DNA of 64,000 nucleotides from Jannaschia sp. W003 (GCF_025144335.1 NZ_CP083539.1:187501-251500), one strand, 5' to 3'; numbered from the stretch's first letter, positions 1 through 10,584 are shown. Notes: generated by a model from the letters alone, not told the origin. Translations and numbers: made by a program.

Positions 1-303
1 GTCCAAGGCATAATCGCCCGGGGCGTCCACCAGCCCGTCCACGGTCACGGACCAAGGCGAGGTCTCCATCGCCGGTGCGTTCTCGGCCGGGTCGCCCTTG
101 TCGACGCCGAACTCGTAGTAGTTGTTGTAGGTGGTGATCTCTTCCCAGGTGTTCGGCTCGGGCAGCCCTTCGGCAGCCCATGCCCCCCGGAGATCCAGCG
201 AGCCGGCCAGCGAGCCGGCGCCGAGCGCCCCGATGAGGCGCCGCCGGTTGAGCCAGACGGATTCGGGGGTGATGTCGGAGCGGGTGTATTCGGCGCGCGG
301 CAT
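1..303 (-). CDS. msrP: MsrP, periplasmic methionine-sulfoxide reductase catalytic subunit (partial, N-terminal part)
   Basis: The N-terminal 101 residues of a YedY/MsrP-like molybdopterin enzyme; the rest lies beyond the window. In this family the enzyme reduces protein methionine sulfoxide in the periplasm with electrons from the membrane heme protein MsrQ. The visible part starts MPRAEYTRSDITPESVWLNR, then a twin-arginine export signal (RRRLIGALGAG), then the family's early segment with NTWEEITTYNNYYEFG and the start of the molybdopterin domain (SPWSVTVDGLV). The start was chosen because a GGGAGG ribosome site lies just upstream and the twin-arginine signal falls near the terminus. A sigma-54-like promoter lies about 90 bases upstream. 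Confidence 0.9.
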   Translation of the reverse strand, partial: MPRAEYTRSDITPESVWLNRRRLIGALGAGSLAGSLDLRGAWAAEGLPEPNTWEEITTYNNYYEFGVDKGDPAENAPAMETSPWSVTVDGLVDAPGDYALD

Positions 304-390
304 GGGGGCCTCCCTTCGGGTCTCCCTCCAAGGCATAGCGCCCGCGGCCGCATCGTCGTGCACGAATCCGGTCTTTCTCACAAAAAAGTT

Positions 391-406
391 TGCATATCCC
401 GTGCCA
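391..406 (-). promoter_or_regulatory. Candidate sigma-54 (RpoN) promoter for msrP
   Basis: Read on the minus strand the site is TGGCACG-GGAT-ATGCA. The -24 element matches TGGCACG at all seven positions, the -12 element matches TTGCA at four of five, and the GG-N10-GC spacing is exact. It is intergenic and points at msrP. No enhancer site for an activator was identified. Confidence 0.6.
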
Positions 407-463
407 GGCCCGCTCGAACCGGGACGCACAGCGACCGTCCTATTCGGGGGGAAGCGCCGAGGC

Positions 464-1207
464 TCACGCCTGCGCGGCGATCGCCTCCTGCAGGGTCCGG
501 ATCCGGCTCTGGGGCGCAGGGTGGGTGGACAGGAACTCCGGCCCCCGCCCGCCCCGCGCGTCCATGCGCTGCCACAGCTCCAGCGCGGCCTCGGGCCGGT
601 AGCCCGCCCGGCGCATCAGTCCGAGGCCCAGAATGTCGGCCTCCTCTTCCTGCCCGCGCCCGTAGGGCCGCAGCACCCCGAACTCGAGGCCGACGCCCAG
701 CGCGCCCGCGATCTCGGCGGCGAACTCGATCTGGCCCATGTTCAGGAGCCAGCGCACGAGCTGTACCAGCGCGTTGCCCGCGGCCTGCGCGCTCATGCGC
801 TCGCGGGAGTGCGCCGCCTCGATGTGGCCGATCTCGTGGCCGATCACGGCGGCCAGCCGGTCCTCGGCGCCGGCCAGCCGCAGCATGCCGCGGTGGATGC
901 CGATCTTGCGGCCCGGCAGCGCGAAGGCGTTCACGGTGTCGGTGGCGAACACGGCCACCTCCCATTCGCGCGCATCGTGGCCGCCGGCCGCCAGCAGCTT
1001 CGCCGCGGCCCGGCGCACAGGGGCCACCTCGCCTTCGGCGTTCGACACCGGCGTGCGCTGGAGGATCGCCGCCCAGGCCTCGCGCCCCATCTCGGCGGCC
1101 TCGGCTTCCGAGACGAGGATGGGCAGGTCGCACCCGGCGGTGGCCAGGGGCGCGGCGAGGACGGCGCCCTGCAGGAAGCGGCGGCGCGAGAGGCAGGCGG
1201 TGCACAT
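464..1207 (-). CDS. M48-family metalloprotease lipoprotein
   Basis: A 247-residue zinc metallopeptidase of the M48 (Ste24/Oma1-like) family. It has a twin-arginine-like SRRRFLQ start and a lipobox ending at Cys26, so it is probably a lipid-anchored periplasmic protein. The zinc site HEIGH lies at residues 124-128, followed by the EEEADILGL segment that supplies the third ligand and the C-terminal THPAPQSRI motif typical of the family. Proteases of this type are usually linked to quality control of envelope proteins. The start at 1207 was chosen because it puts the signal peptide at the N-terminus; the longer reading adds an Arg/Gly-rich stretch with no export logic. Confidence 0.88.
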   Translation of the reverse strand: MCTACLSRRRFLQGAVLAAPLATAGCDLPILVSEAEAAEMGREAWAAILQRTPVSNAEGEVAPVRRAAAKLLAAGGHDAREWEVAVFATDTVNAFALPGRKIGIHRGMLRLAGAEDRLAAVIGHEIGHIEAAHSRERMSAQAAGNALVQLVRWLLNMGQIEFAAEIAGALGVGLEFGVLRPYGRGQEEEADILGLGLMRRAGYRPEAALELWQRMDARGGRGPEFLSTHPAPQSRIRTLQEAIAAQA

Positions 1208-1248
1208 GCGCCCCCAACCCCCCTCCCCCGCCCCGCGTTCCGCACGCG

Positions 1249-1281
1249 CGAAAGGGGCGGCCCCTCGCGGAGCCGCCCCTT
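1249..1281 (-). terminator. Rho-independent terminator downstream of clpB
   Basis: Perfect eight-base arms GGGGCGGC (1254-1261) and GCCGCCCC (1272-1279), followed on the minus strand by a short T run. It lies between the clpB stop and the M48 gene. Confidence 0.7.
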
Positions 1282-1307
1282 CCCGTTCACGATACCGGTG
1301 CCGCGCC

Positions 1308-3923
<2,616 letters not shown>

Positions 3924-4001
3924 GGTCGTCTCTCCTCGGAAAGCGCCCGGGATGCGCCCGCCCCGGATGGGCACGGGCCGCCTGCGGGCCTTGCAGGGGG
4001 G

Positions 4002-4030
4002 AGATGGGAGGGGTGTTGCCGATCTGCAAC
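4002..4030 (-). promoter_or_regulatory. Possible heat-shock (sigma-32-like) promoter of clpB
   Basis: On the minus strand a GTTGCA box is followed after about 16 bases by CCCATCTCC, resembling the TTG...CCCAT layout of alphaproteobacterial RpoH promoters, about 80 bases before clpB. It also contains a short inverted repeat, GTTGC-N6-GCAAC. The match is loose and rests partly on the expected heat-shock control of clpB. Confidence 0.3.
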
Positions 4031-4054
4031 CCCTCCGGGGCGGCGACCACGCAC

Positions 4055-4079
4055 GAAAAAGGGCGCCCCGCGGCGCCCC
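4055..4079 (-). terminator. Rho-independent terminator downstream of the DUF2853 gene
   Basis: Minus-strand hairpin GGGCGCC-GCGG-GGCGCCC followed by five Ts. It separates the DUF2853 gene from clpB. Confidence 0.8.
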
Positions 4080-4106
4080 CCCGTCGGGTCCTCGCGGCGG
4101 CCCCGG

Positions 4107-4448
4107 TCAGGTCTTGTAGACCTCCTCGCGGCCGAAGTGCTTGCAGAGCATGTAGTAGATCACGGCGCGGAACTTCTGGCGGTCGGAGCGGCCGTACTTC
4201 TCGATCACCGCGTCGATCCCCTCGTCCAGCTTCGGCCCCTCGCTGAGGCCCAGCTTCTTGACCAGGTAGTTGCGCTTGATGGTCTCCATCTCGCCCGGCT
4301 GGCTGGCGGCGATGGTCTCGCTGTCGCGGTTGTAGATCGACGGGCCGCAGGCGCGGGTGACCTTGCGCAGCAGGTCCATGTCCAGCTCCACGTCCTTCTC
4401 CTTGACCACCTGCAGGTACTTGCCGACCTTCTCATCCAGCTTGCTCAT
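4107..4448 (-). CDS. DUF2853 family protein
   Basis: A 113-residue soluble protein that looks like the DUF2853 family, small conserved alphaproteobacterial proteins of unknown function. It begins MSKLDEKVGKYLQVVKEKD and is mostly helical and charged, with a conserved-looking DRQKFRAVIYYMLCKHFGRE segment near the end. There is no signal peptide or membrane segment. Two ATGs are possible (4457 and 4448). The GGGAGG ribosome site abuts the first but sits nine bases from the second, so 4448 is preferred. It has its own strong terminator. Confidence 0.75.
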   Translation of the reverse strand: MSKLDEKVGKYLQVVKEKDVELDMDLLRKVTRACGPSIYNRDSETIAASQPGEMETIKRNYLVKKLGLSEGPKLDEGIDAVIEKYGRSDRQKFRAVIYYMLCKHFGREEVYKT

Positions 4449-4577
4449 CGCGGACATCCTCCCTGTACACTCGGGCGTCTGGGCGCGCCCGCGGGCGATC
4501 CTGCCGGGGGAGGGGGGTGGGGGGAAGCGATTATTTGCCGATCTCCCCGATCGGCCCCTCGCCGCCTTCCCCGAACG

Positions 4578-4603
4578 AAGAAGGGCCCCCTCGCGGGAGC
4601 CCT
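4578..4603 (-). terminator. Terminator downstream of the nonapeptide-repeat PRC gene
   Basis: Minus-strand hairpin GGGCTCCC-GCGA-GGGGGCCC (one G-U pair) followed by TTCTTC, just after the stop codon of the gene at 4630-5970. Confidence 0.6.
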
Positions 4604-4629
4604 CCGGTCGTCGGGTGATCGGCGCGCGA

Positions 4630-5970
4630 TCAGTAGGCGTCGCCCACCATCATGCCGAGCGGCATCACTTCGCCGCGCTCGTCCCACTCGGGCAGCGACT
4701 CGAGCTGCTCCTCGGTGACGCCTTCCAGCAGCATGCCGTCCTCGGCCACCGCGAAGCGGTCCAGCGGGATGGCGACGTCGTGCTCGCCCAGGCCCAGGAA
4801 GCCGCCCACGCCGACCACGGCCAGCAGCTGGCCGCCGGCACCGCGGATCAGACGGTCGATCTCGCCCACGTCCTCGCCGGTGGTCGAGAGCACGTTCATG
4901 CCCACGATGTCCGACACGCGGCGCTCGGCGAAGGCGCCGTAGAGGCCACCGGCGTCGGTGATCTCGGCGTCGACGTCCATGGTGGGATCGACCGCGAGCG
5001 CGCCGGCGGCGGCGACGGTCTCGGTGTCGGCCTCGACTTCCATCTCGGTCTCTTCGACGACCGCGACGTCGGCGTCGGCTTCCATCTCGGTCTCCTCGAC
5101 GACCGCGACGTTGGCCTCCGACTCCTCGATGTTGATCTGGGCCTCGCCCTGCTCGACGGCCACTTCGGCGCCTTCGGCCTGCTCGACCTCGACCACGGGC
5201 TCTTCCTCGGAGACCACGACGTTGGCTTCGCCTTCCTGCTCGATGTTCACGTCGGCCTCGGCACGCTCCACCATGACCTCGGCGGCCTCGGCACGGTTCA
5301 CGCGCACTTCGGGCTCGGCCGAGGTGACGTTCACGCGGGGCTCGGCTTCCTCGATGGTGATGCGCGGCTCGGGACGCACGAAGCGAACGATCGGCTCGGG
5401 CTGGGCGACCTGCACCTGCGGCTCCGAGGTGGAGACGTTCACGTCGGGCTCGGGCATGCGGACCGTGATCACCGGCTCGGGGATGGTCACGACCACCTCG
5501 GGCTGGGCCTGCTCGATCGTGATGATCGGCGCCTGCTGCTCGACGGTGACGGTGGGCTCGGCCACGGTCACGGTGATCTGCGGCTCGGCCTGCTCGACCA
5601 GCACCTCGGGACGCGCCTGGTCGACGGTCACGGTGGGCTCGGCCACGTCGACGGTCACTTCGGCGTCGGGCTGCTCGACCACGATCTGGCCGCCCATGGT
5701 GTCGGTGGCGGTGGTGCCGCCCTCGACGACGATCGGCTGACCGTCGGCGTCCATCTCTGTTTCCATCTCGGCGTCGGCGACCGGCAGGCCGTCGGCGTCG
5801 AGCACCACGCCCACGGCGACGGGCTGGCCGTTCGCGTCGAGGACCGGGTTGCCGTCGGCGTCCATCTGGATCTCGGTGCCGTCCGCCATGACGTGGCTCT
5901 CGGCGTAGGCCGCGCCGCCGAGCAGGGCGAACGCCGCGACGCTGCTCAGGAGCAGGTTCTGCGTCTTCAT
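4630..5970 (-). CDS. Exported PRC-barrel protein with nine-residue tandem repeats
   Basis: A 446-residue acidic exported protein. A signal peptide (MKTQNLLLSS... cleaved near AYA-ES) is followed by four DxDGxPV-type units (residues 37-81). Next come about twenty nine-residue units with consensus (A/P)-E-P-x-(V/I)-x-(V/I)-x-x (about 101-292), then an acidic linker with a duplicated VAVVEETEME block. Last is a PRC-barrel domain (about 343-430) containing YGAFAERRVSDIVG and VVGVGGFLGLGEHDVAIPLD. The ATG at 5970 has a GGAGGA site seven bases upstream. PRC barrels are small beta folds found in RimM and photosynthetic reaction-centre H proteins; the role of the exported forms is not known. The next gene upstream is a shorter paralogue. 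Confidence 0.8.
   Translation of the reverse strand: MKTQNLLLSSVAAFALLGGAAYAESHVMADGTEIQMDADGNPVLDANGQPVAVGVVLDADGLPVADAEMETEMDADGQPIVVEGGTTATDTMGGQIVVEQPDAEVTVDVAEPTVTVDQARPEVLVEQAEPQITVTVAEPTVTVEQQAPIITIEQAQPEVVVTIPEPVITVRMPEPDVNVSTSEPQVQVAQPEPIVRFVRPEPRITIEEAEPRVNVTSAEPEVRVNRAEAAEVMVERAEADVNIEQEGEANVVVSEEEPVVEVEQAEGAEVAVEQGEAQINIEESEANVAVVEETEMEADADVAVVEETEMEVEADTETVAAAGALAVDPTMDVDAEITDAGGLYGAFAERRVSDIVGMNVLSTTGEDVGEIDRLIRGAGGQLLAVVGVGGFLGLGEHDVAIPLDRFAVAEDGMLLEGVTEEQLESLPEWDERGEVMPLGMMVGDAY
5095..5672 (-). repeat. Coding tandem repeat: about 20 nine-residue (27-base) units
   Basis: The protein reads as successive units such as AEPTVTVDQ, ARPEVLVEQ, AEPQITVTV, AEPTVTVEQ, AQPEVVVTI, PEPDVNVST and SEPQVQVAQ. 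Period nine is held for most of the region; later units drift and gain a residue (AEAAEVMVER). Alternating hydrophobic residues at positions 5 and 7 suggest short beta strands broken by Glu-Pro. The DNA units have diverged, so selection is on the protein pattern. Confidence 0.8.
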
Positions 5971-6028
5971 AGGAATTTCCTCCACGTGGGGTGGTTGCGA
6001 TCGTTGTGCTCAGACAACAGTCGCCCAA

Positions 6029-6040
6029 CCCCTCCGTTCC
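6029..6040 (-). promoter_or_regulatory. Upstream element shared with the paralogous PRC gene, copy 1
   Basis: On the minus strand this reads GGAACGGAGGGG, about 60 bases before the gene at 4630-5970. A near-identical GGAACGCAGGGG lies at a similar distance before the paralogue. GGAAC is the -35 core of EcfG-type sigma factor promoters, but no convincing -10 partner is shared by the two sites. Confidence 0.4.
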
Positions 6041-6149
6041 GGCGGAGGCGCAAAAATAAACTTGCGGAACAAACCCATGGCATGACCCGTTGTCGCCTTC
6101 ACGCGCTCGTGTCCGGCCAGGAGACGGCGTGAGGAGGGCCTGCTGAAAC

Positions 6150-6187
6150 GAGACGGGCCGCCCCGTCCCGGTGGACGGAGCGGCCCG
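6150..6187 (-). terminator. Terminator downstream of the second PRC-barrel gene
   Basis: Fourteen-base arms at 6155-6168 and 6173-6186 with one mismatch and a four-base loop; on the minus strand followed by TCTCGTTTC, so the T run is weak. Confidence 0.55.
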
Positions 6188-6212
6188 CTCGGCCGATCTT
6201 CGCGGGGCGAGA

Positions 6213-7046
6213 TCAGTCGGTGGCGACCGTGCCCTCGCCCTCGACCACCGTGCCCTGGCCGGTCATCTCGGCATCCGCCGGGGCGGGCGCGAGGCCGTCC
6301 ATCTGGGTCTGCTCCTCCACGGCGATCGGGGTGCCGGCGACGGTGGTGTCGAACGTCAGCTCCTCGACGCCCTCGCCGTCCTCGAACGGCGCCATCGCCT
6401 CGAGTTCCTCCTCGGTGAACTCGGGCAGCACGAGGCCGTCCTCGCTCTCCTGGAAGCGCGACAGCGGCACGGCCACGTCGTGCTCGCCGATGCCGAGGAA
6501 GCCGCCGATGCCGACCACGGCCAGCACCTCGTCCGAGGCGGAGGTGCGCACGAGGCGCTCCACCTCGCCCACGTCCTCCATCTCGTCGCCGTCGTTGTCG
6601 CGCGCGAGCACGTCGAGGCCGACGATGTCCGACACTGCGCGGTCAGCGAAGGTGCCGTAGAGGCCGGTCGCCGCCGCGTCGGCCACGATCGCGCCGCCCG
6701 TCGTATCGGTGCCCGTCGTCACCGTCTCGGCGTCGCCGCCCGCGGTGGTGACCATCGTGTCGCCCTGCTGGGTGGTCGTGGTCTCGAGCGTTTCGCTCTC
6801 GGCCATGTCGGCCTCGGACGCGTCGGTCTCGCCCTCGACTTCGAGGACGCCTCCCTCGGCGGTCATGGTCTCCTCGGAGGTGCCGGTCATGTCGCCCGAC
6901 GCCTCGCCGCCGGTGGCGCCCACGACGCGGGGCTGTCCGTCCGCGTCCACGGTGGCGTTGGCGTCGGTGTCGGCGGTCTGGGCGAAGGCGGTGCCGGCCA
7001 AGGCCAGGGCGGCCACGCCGGTCAGAAGTGTGCTGCGGATGCTCAT
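6213..7046 (-). CDS. Exported PRC-barrel protein (paralogue)
   Basis: A 277-residue exported acidic protein. The signal peptide MSIRSTLLTGVAALALAGTAFA precedes a Thr/Glu/Asp-rich low-complexity region with one DADGQP unit (about 23-145). A PRC-barrel domain follows, closely matching the neighbour's: GLYGTFADRAVSDIVG and AVVGIGGFLGIGEHDVAVPL. It ends in an acidic tail. The nonapeptide repeats are absent, so the two genes look like a duplicated pair that diverged in the region between signal and barrel. The ATG at 7046 follows a GGAGAG ribosome site. Function is unknown; location is probably periplasmic. Confidence 0.78.
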   Translation of the reverse strand: MSIRSTLLTGVAALALAGTAFAQTADTDANATVDADGQPRVVGATGGEASGDMTGTSEETMTAEGGVLEVEGETDASEADMAESETLETTTTQQGDTMVTTAGGDAETVTTGTDTTGGAIVADAAATGLYGTFADRAVSDIVGLDVLARDNDGDEMEDVGEVERLVRTSASDEVLAVVGIGGFLGIGEHDVAVPLSRFQESEDGLVLPEFTEEELEAMAPFEDGEGVEELTFDTTVAGTPIAVEEQTQMDGLAPAPADAEMTGQGTVVEGEGTVATD

Positions 7047-7109
7047 GGATTCTCTCCAGGTCAACGGGGCCCGAAAGGCCCCTCGATGATCGGAGAATGC
7101 GCGTACAAG

Positions 7110-7121
7110 CCCCTGCGTTCC
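7110..7121 (-). promoter_or_regulatory. Upstream element shared with the paralogous PRC gene, copy 2
   Basis: Minus-strand GGAACGCAGGGG, 64 bases before the ATG at 7046; it matches 11 of 12 bases of the element before the other PRC gene. Confidence 0.4.
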
Positions 7122-7210
7122 CTGCACTAATCCGCAAAGGCGCCGCACCGATCCATGCGCTGCAAATGGCCGATGCAGCGGCGGGATCCAGCCTGCGGAA
7201 ACCCCCGTGG

Positions 7211-7241
7211 CGGCGGCGCCGGAACGTGCCCCGCGCCGCCT
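7211..7241 (-). terminator. Possible terminator downstream of ahcY
   Basis: Perfect eight-base arms GGCGGCGC / GCGCCGCC (7212-7219 and 7233-7240) directly after the ahcY stop. On the minus strand only GGGGGTTTCC follows, so the T run is poor. Confidence 0.35.
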
Positions 7242-7247
7242 CCGGGA

Positions 7248-8633
7248 TCAGTAGCGGTAGTGCTCGGACTTGAAGGGGCCCTCGGGGGCCACGCCGATGT
7301 AGGCGGCCTGCTCCGCCGACATCTCGGTGAGCTTCGCGCCGACCTTGGCGAGGTGCAGCCGCGCCACCTTCTCGTCGAGGTGCTTGGGCAGGATGTAGAC
7401 GCCCGGTTGGTACTCGTCGCCCTTGGTCCACAGTTCGATCTGCGCGAGCACCTGGTTGGTGAACGAGGCCGACATCACGAACGACGGATGCCCCGTCGCG
7501 TTGCCGAGGTTCAGGAGCCGCCCCTCGCTCAGGAGGATGATGCGGCTGCCCGAGGGCATCTCGATCATGTCCACCTGGTCCTTCACTCGGGTCCACTTGT
7601 GGTTCCGCAGGCTCGCGACCTGGATCTCGTTGTCGAAGTGGCCGATGTTGCCGACGATCGCCATGTCCTTCATCGCACGCATGTGCTCGATGCGGATCAC
7701 GTCCTTGTTGCCAGTGGTGGTGACGAAGATGTCGGCGGTCTCGACCACGTCCTCCAAGGTCACGACCTCGAAGCCGTCCATCGCGGCCTGCAACGCGCAG
7801 ATCGGGTCCACTTCCGTGACCTTCACCCGCGCGCCGGCCCCCTGCAGCGAGGCGGCCGAGCCCTTGCCCACGTCGCCGTAGCCACAGACCACGGCGACCT
7901 TGCCGGCCATCATGGTGTCGGTGGCGCGGCGGATGCCGTCGACGAGGCTCTCCTTGCAGCCGTACTTGTTGTCGAACTTCGACTTCGTGACGCTGTCGTT
8001 CACGTTGATCGCCGGGAACGGCAGCATGCCGCGCTTGTGCAGGTCGTAGAGGCGGTGGACGCCCGTGGTCGTCTCCTCGGACACGCCGAGGATCGCCTCG
8101 CGGGTCCGCGCGAACCAGCCGGGCGACTGCTTCATGCGCTTCCGGATCTGCGCGTGGATCACCTCCTCCTCCTCGGAGGTCGGCACGCCGAGCACCGACT
8201 CGTCGGCCTCGGCGCGCGCGCCCAAGAGCACGTAGAGCGTGGCGTCGCCGCCGTCGTCGAGGATGAGGTTGGCCCCTTCCGCGAACCCGAACGAGCGGTC
8301 GAGGTAGTCCCAGTGCTCCTCCAGCGTCTGCCCCTTCACCGCGAACACGGGCACGCCGGCGGCGGCGATGGCGGCGGCAGCGTGGTCCTGGGTCGAGAAG
8401 ATGTTGCACGACGCCCAGCGCACGTCGGCGCCGAGGGCGGTCAGCGTCTCGATCAGGACGGCGGTCTGGATGGTCATGTGGAGACTGCCGACGATGCGCG
8501 CCCCGGCGAGGGGCTTCGCGGCGCCGTACTCCTCGCGCAGGGCCATCAGGCCGGGCATCTCGGTCTCGGCGATCTCGATCTCGCGGCGGCCGAACTCGGC
8601 GAGCGCGACGTCCTTCACGACGTGGTCGGTCAT
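7248..8633 (-). CDS. ahcY: S-adenosylhomocysteine hydrolase
   Basis: A 461-residue adenosylhomocysteinase of normal length. It splits S-adenosylhomocysteine into adenosine and homocysteine in the methyl cycle, using bound NAD. Visible signatures are [16 protein letters not shown] near residue 50, the substrate-site stretch with [10 protein letters not shown], the Rossmann motif [10 protein letters not shown], and the C-terminal [12 protein letters not shown] end that is almost invariant in the family. A GAGGA site precedes the ATG. The leader was read for SAH or SAM-SAH riboswitch features and none was convincing. Confidence 0.97.
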   Translation of the reverse strand: MTDHVVKDVALAEFGRREIEIAETEMPGLMALREEYGAAKPLAGARIVGSLHMTIQTAVLIETLTALGADVRWASCNIFSTQDHAAAAIAAAGVPVFAVKGQTLEEHWDYLDRSFGFAEGANLILDDGGDATLYVLLGARAEADESVLGVPTSEEEEVIHAQIRKRMKQSPGWFARTREAILGVSEETTTGVHRLYDLHKRGMLPFPAINVNDSVTKSKFDNKYGCKESLVDGIRRATDTMMAGKVAVVCGYGDVGKGSAASLQGAGARVKVTEVDPICALQAAMDGFEVVTLEDVVETADIFVTTTGNKDVIRIEHMRAMKDMAIVGNIGHFDNEIQVASLRNHKWTRVKDQVDMIEMPSGSRIILLSEGRLLNLGNATGHPSFVMSASFTNQVLAQIELWTKGDEYQPGVYILPKHLDEKVARLHLAKVGAKLTEMSAEQAAYIGVAPEGPFKSEHYRY

Positions 8634-8722
8634 CTCGATTGTCCTCGGGTCTGGGTCGCGCGGGGGCCTACCAGAGCGCCCGAGGGCGGGCAACGCGGCG
8701 CGATGGCGCCCGAGGCCGAACG

Positions 8723-9019
8723 TCAGGCGGGCGCGCCCACTGTGCGCGCCGCGGCCGCGGCCGGGTGCCAGTCGGTGCCCGCGGCCATCACGCAGGTCAG
8801 GCCGTCGGCGCGGGTCATGAGGATCGTCCAGGTGCCGTCGATCTCCGAGGTCCAGACCTCGAACAGCGCGTCGTCGTTCTGCAGCCCGCCGCCAGAGAGC
8901 GCCTCGCCGTAGCCGGAGGAGAGCTGCTCCACGACCTGGGCACGCGGGGCGCAGTTCTCGTCCGCGTAGGCGGGGGCGGCGAAGGCGGCGATCAGGACGG
9001 CGGAGAGGACGGTGCGCAT
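8723..9019 (-). CDS. Small exported protein of unknown function
   Basis: A 98-residue protein with a clear signal peptide ([21 protein letters not shown]). The mature part is about 79 residues with two cysteines (one just after the cleavage site, one in GLTCVMAAG) that could form a disulfide. The segment [23 protein letters not shown] looks like an antiparallel beta pair. Similar short periplasmic proteins are common in Rhodobacteraceae, but no function is recognised. It lies between ahcY and the divergent HD-hydrolase gene. Confidence 0.65.
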   Translation of the reverse strand: MRTVLSAVLIAAFAAPAYADENCAPRAQVVEQLSSGYGEALSGGGLQNDDALFEVWTSEIDGTWTILMTRADGLTCVMAAGTDWHPAAAAARTVGAPA

Positions 9020-9078
9020 GGTCGGTCTTCCTCGATTCGGAGGCGCGCCACGCGCCGTCGGATTGGCCTTCGTGGTGT

Positions 9079-9108
9079 TGCAACCCCGGAAACGGCTCTA
9101 GGGTTGCA
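9079..9108. promoter_or_regulatory. Inverted repeat between divergent genes
   Basis: Eight-base arms TGCAACCC (9079-9086) and GGGTTGCA (9101-9108) around 14 bases, between the divergent genes at 9019 and 9142. It could be an operator or a leader hairpin; nothing else supports either. Confidence 0.3.
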
Positions 9109-9141
9109 TCGACCCGAACGATCCCTGCCCGAGACCGCGCC

Positions 9142-9771
9142 ATGCCCCCTGCCCGACCGTCCCGCAAGGACGCCCCGCCCCGCGCCTGGCAGCGCATGCT
9201 GTCGGGCCGCCGGCTGGACCTCCTGGACCCCACGCCCGTGGACGTCGAGATCGGCGACATCGCCCACGGGCTGGCCTTCGTGGCGCGCTGGAACGGGCAG
9301 ACGCGGGGCGACTGGCCCTACTCCGTGGCCGAGCACTCGCTGCTGGTCGAGGCGATCCTCGGCCGCCTGCATCCCGCCGCGACGCCCGCCGAGCGTCTGA
9401 CCGCGCTCCTCCACGACGCGCCGGAATACGTGATCGGCGACATGATCTCTCCGGTGAAGGCCGCCGTGGGACCGGGCTACGAGGCGCTCGACGCGCGGCT
9501 CGCGGCCGCCGTGCACATCCGCTTCGGCCTGCCCGCACGCACGCCTGCCCCGCTCAAACGCCGGATCAAGGCCGCCGACAAGCTGTCGGCCTGGCTGGAG
9601 GCCGTGGAGCTGGCGGGCTTCACGGTGTCCGAGGCCAACCGCTTCTTCGGGCGCCCCGCGGCGGGCGTGCTGGAGGGCCTGCACCTCGTATTGCGCCCGC
9701 CCGCCGAGGTGCGCGCGGCCTACGCGGCCCGCCATGCGGAACTGCTCGCGCTCCTCGACCGCGCCTCATGA
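9142..9771 (+). CDS. HD-domain phosphohydrolase (YfbR-like)
   Basis: A 209-residue HD-superfamily metal-dependent phosphohydrolase, most like the YfbR 5'-nucleotidase group. Metal-binding signatures are H65 in SVAEHS, the His-Asp pair at 91-92 ([13 protein letters not shown]) and a later Asp in [12 protein letters not shown]. The [25 protein letters not shown] opening is typical of these proteins in alphaproteobacteria. The substrate is not predictable from the sequence. It overlaps the next gene by four bases (ATGA), so the two are co-translated. Confidence 0.8.
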   Translation: MPPARPSRKDAPPRAWQRMLSGRRLDLLDPTPVDVEIGDIAHGLAFVARWNGQTRGDWPYSVAEHSLLVEAILGRLHPAATPAERLTALLHDAPEYVIGDMISPVKAAVGPGYEALDARLAAAVHIRFGLPARTPAPLKRRIKAADKLSAWLEAVELAGFTVSEANRFFGRPAAGVLEGLHLVLRPPAEVRAAYAARHAELLALLDRAS

Positions 9772-10244
9772 GCGTTGCCGTGCGCCGGGCGGCGCCCTTC
9801 GACGCCGGCGCGATGGCCGCGCTCCTCAACGCGATCATCGCCGAGGGCGGCACGACCGCGCTGACCGAGCCCGTGACCGGCGACGCCCTGCGTGCCCGGA
9901 TGCGCGACCCGGAGGCGGCATGGCACGTGGCCGAGGTGGCGGGCGACGTGGCTGGCTTCCAGTGGATCGCGCCCCACGCCGCGGACCCTGAGGCGTGCGA
10001 GATCGCCACCTTCGTGGCGCGGGGCCGGCACGGGCTGGGGATCGGCTCGGCGCTGTGGGAGGCGACGCGCGCCGAGGCGCGGGCGCGGGGCTGGCGCGTC
10101 GTCGAGGCGGTGATCCGCGCCGACAACGACGGGGGCTGCGCCTACTACCGCTCGCGCGGCTTCGAGGCGGTGGGGTGGCGGGAGGGTGTCCGCTTGAGCG
10201 ACGGGCGGCAGGTCGACAAGGTGGTGAAGCGGTTCCGCCTCTGA
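9768..10244 (+). CDS. GNAT-family N-acetyltransferase
   Basis: A 158-residue GNAT acetyltransferase. The acetyl-CoA-binding motif A is visible as VARGRHGLGIGSALWEATRAEARARGW, followed by RADNDGGCAYYRSRGFEAVGW, the usual beta6-alpha4 element. The acceptor is unknown. Its ATG overlaps the stop of the HD hydrolase, and it ends seven bases from the convergent lipoprotein gene. Confidence 0.8.
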   Translation: MSVAVRRAAPFDAGAMAALLNAIIAEGGTTALTEPVTGDALRARMRDPEAAWHVAEVAGDVAGFQWIAPHAADPEACEIATFVARGRHGLGIGSALWEATRAEARARGWRVVEAVIRADNDGGCAYYRSRGFEAVGWREGVRLSDGRQVDKVVKRFRL

Positions 10245-10251
10245 AGAATGC

Positions 10252-10584
10252 TCAGACGGTCCCGCCGCAGGCCGCGCCGGCCGCCCCCTCCGGCGTGCGC
10301 CATCCCGTGAAGGCGCCGCGCTCGAACACCATCTCCAGCTCTCCGAAGCGCACCGCGTCGCGGCCCGGCGCCGCGCAGGCGACCGCGCGGGGGCGCAGGC
10401 CGGTGACCTTCGCCGCGCTCTCGATCGCGCCGAGGCGGTCGCGCCCGAACCCGATCTCCCGCCCGCCCGAGCCGGCCACGTCGAGGCCGCCCGCCGCCGG
10501 CACCAGGGCAAGGCCGCGGGCGGTCTCCGGCGCGGGGCCGGGCTGGCAGGCGCCCAGCAGCAGCACGAGGAGAAGCGGCCTCAC
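10252..10584 (-). CDS. Small lipoprotein coupled to regA
   Basis: A 110-residue predicted lipoprotein. A GTG start (10584) gives a short hydrophobic leader with lipobox LLGAC and Cys14, then a mature domain with two more cysteines (RAVACAAPG and AACGGTV) and a GLRPRAVACAAPGRDAVRFG core. The GTG overlaps the regA stop as GTGA, so translation is probably coupled. Without this start there is no export signal. Function unknown; the coupling suggests a link to redox or envelope control. Confidence 0.6.
   Translation of the reverse strand: MRPLLLVLLLGACQPGPAPETARGLALVPAAGGLDVAGSGGREIGFGRDRLGAIESAAKVTGLRPRAVACAAPGRDAVRFGELEMVFERGAFTGWRTPEGAAGAACGGTV

Noticed and set aside
8634..8722. Possible SAH or SAM-SAH riboswitch in the ahcY leader
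   Set aside because: The leader is under 90 bases and I could not match the conserved core or pseudoknot of either class.
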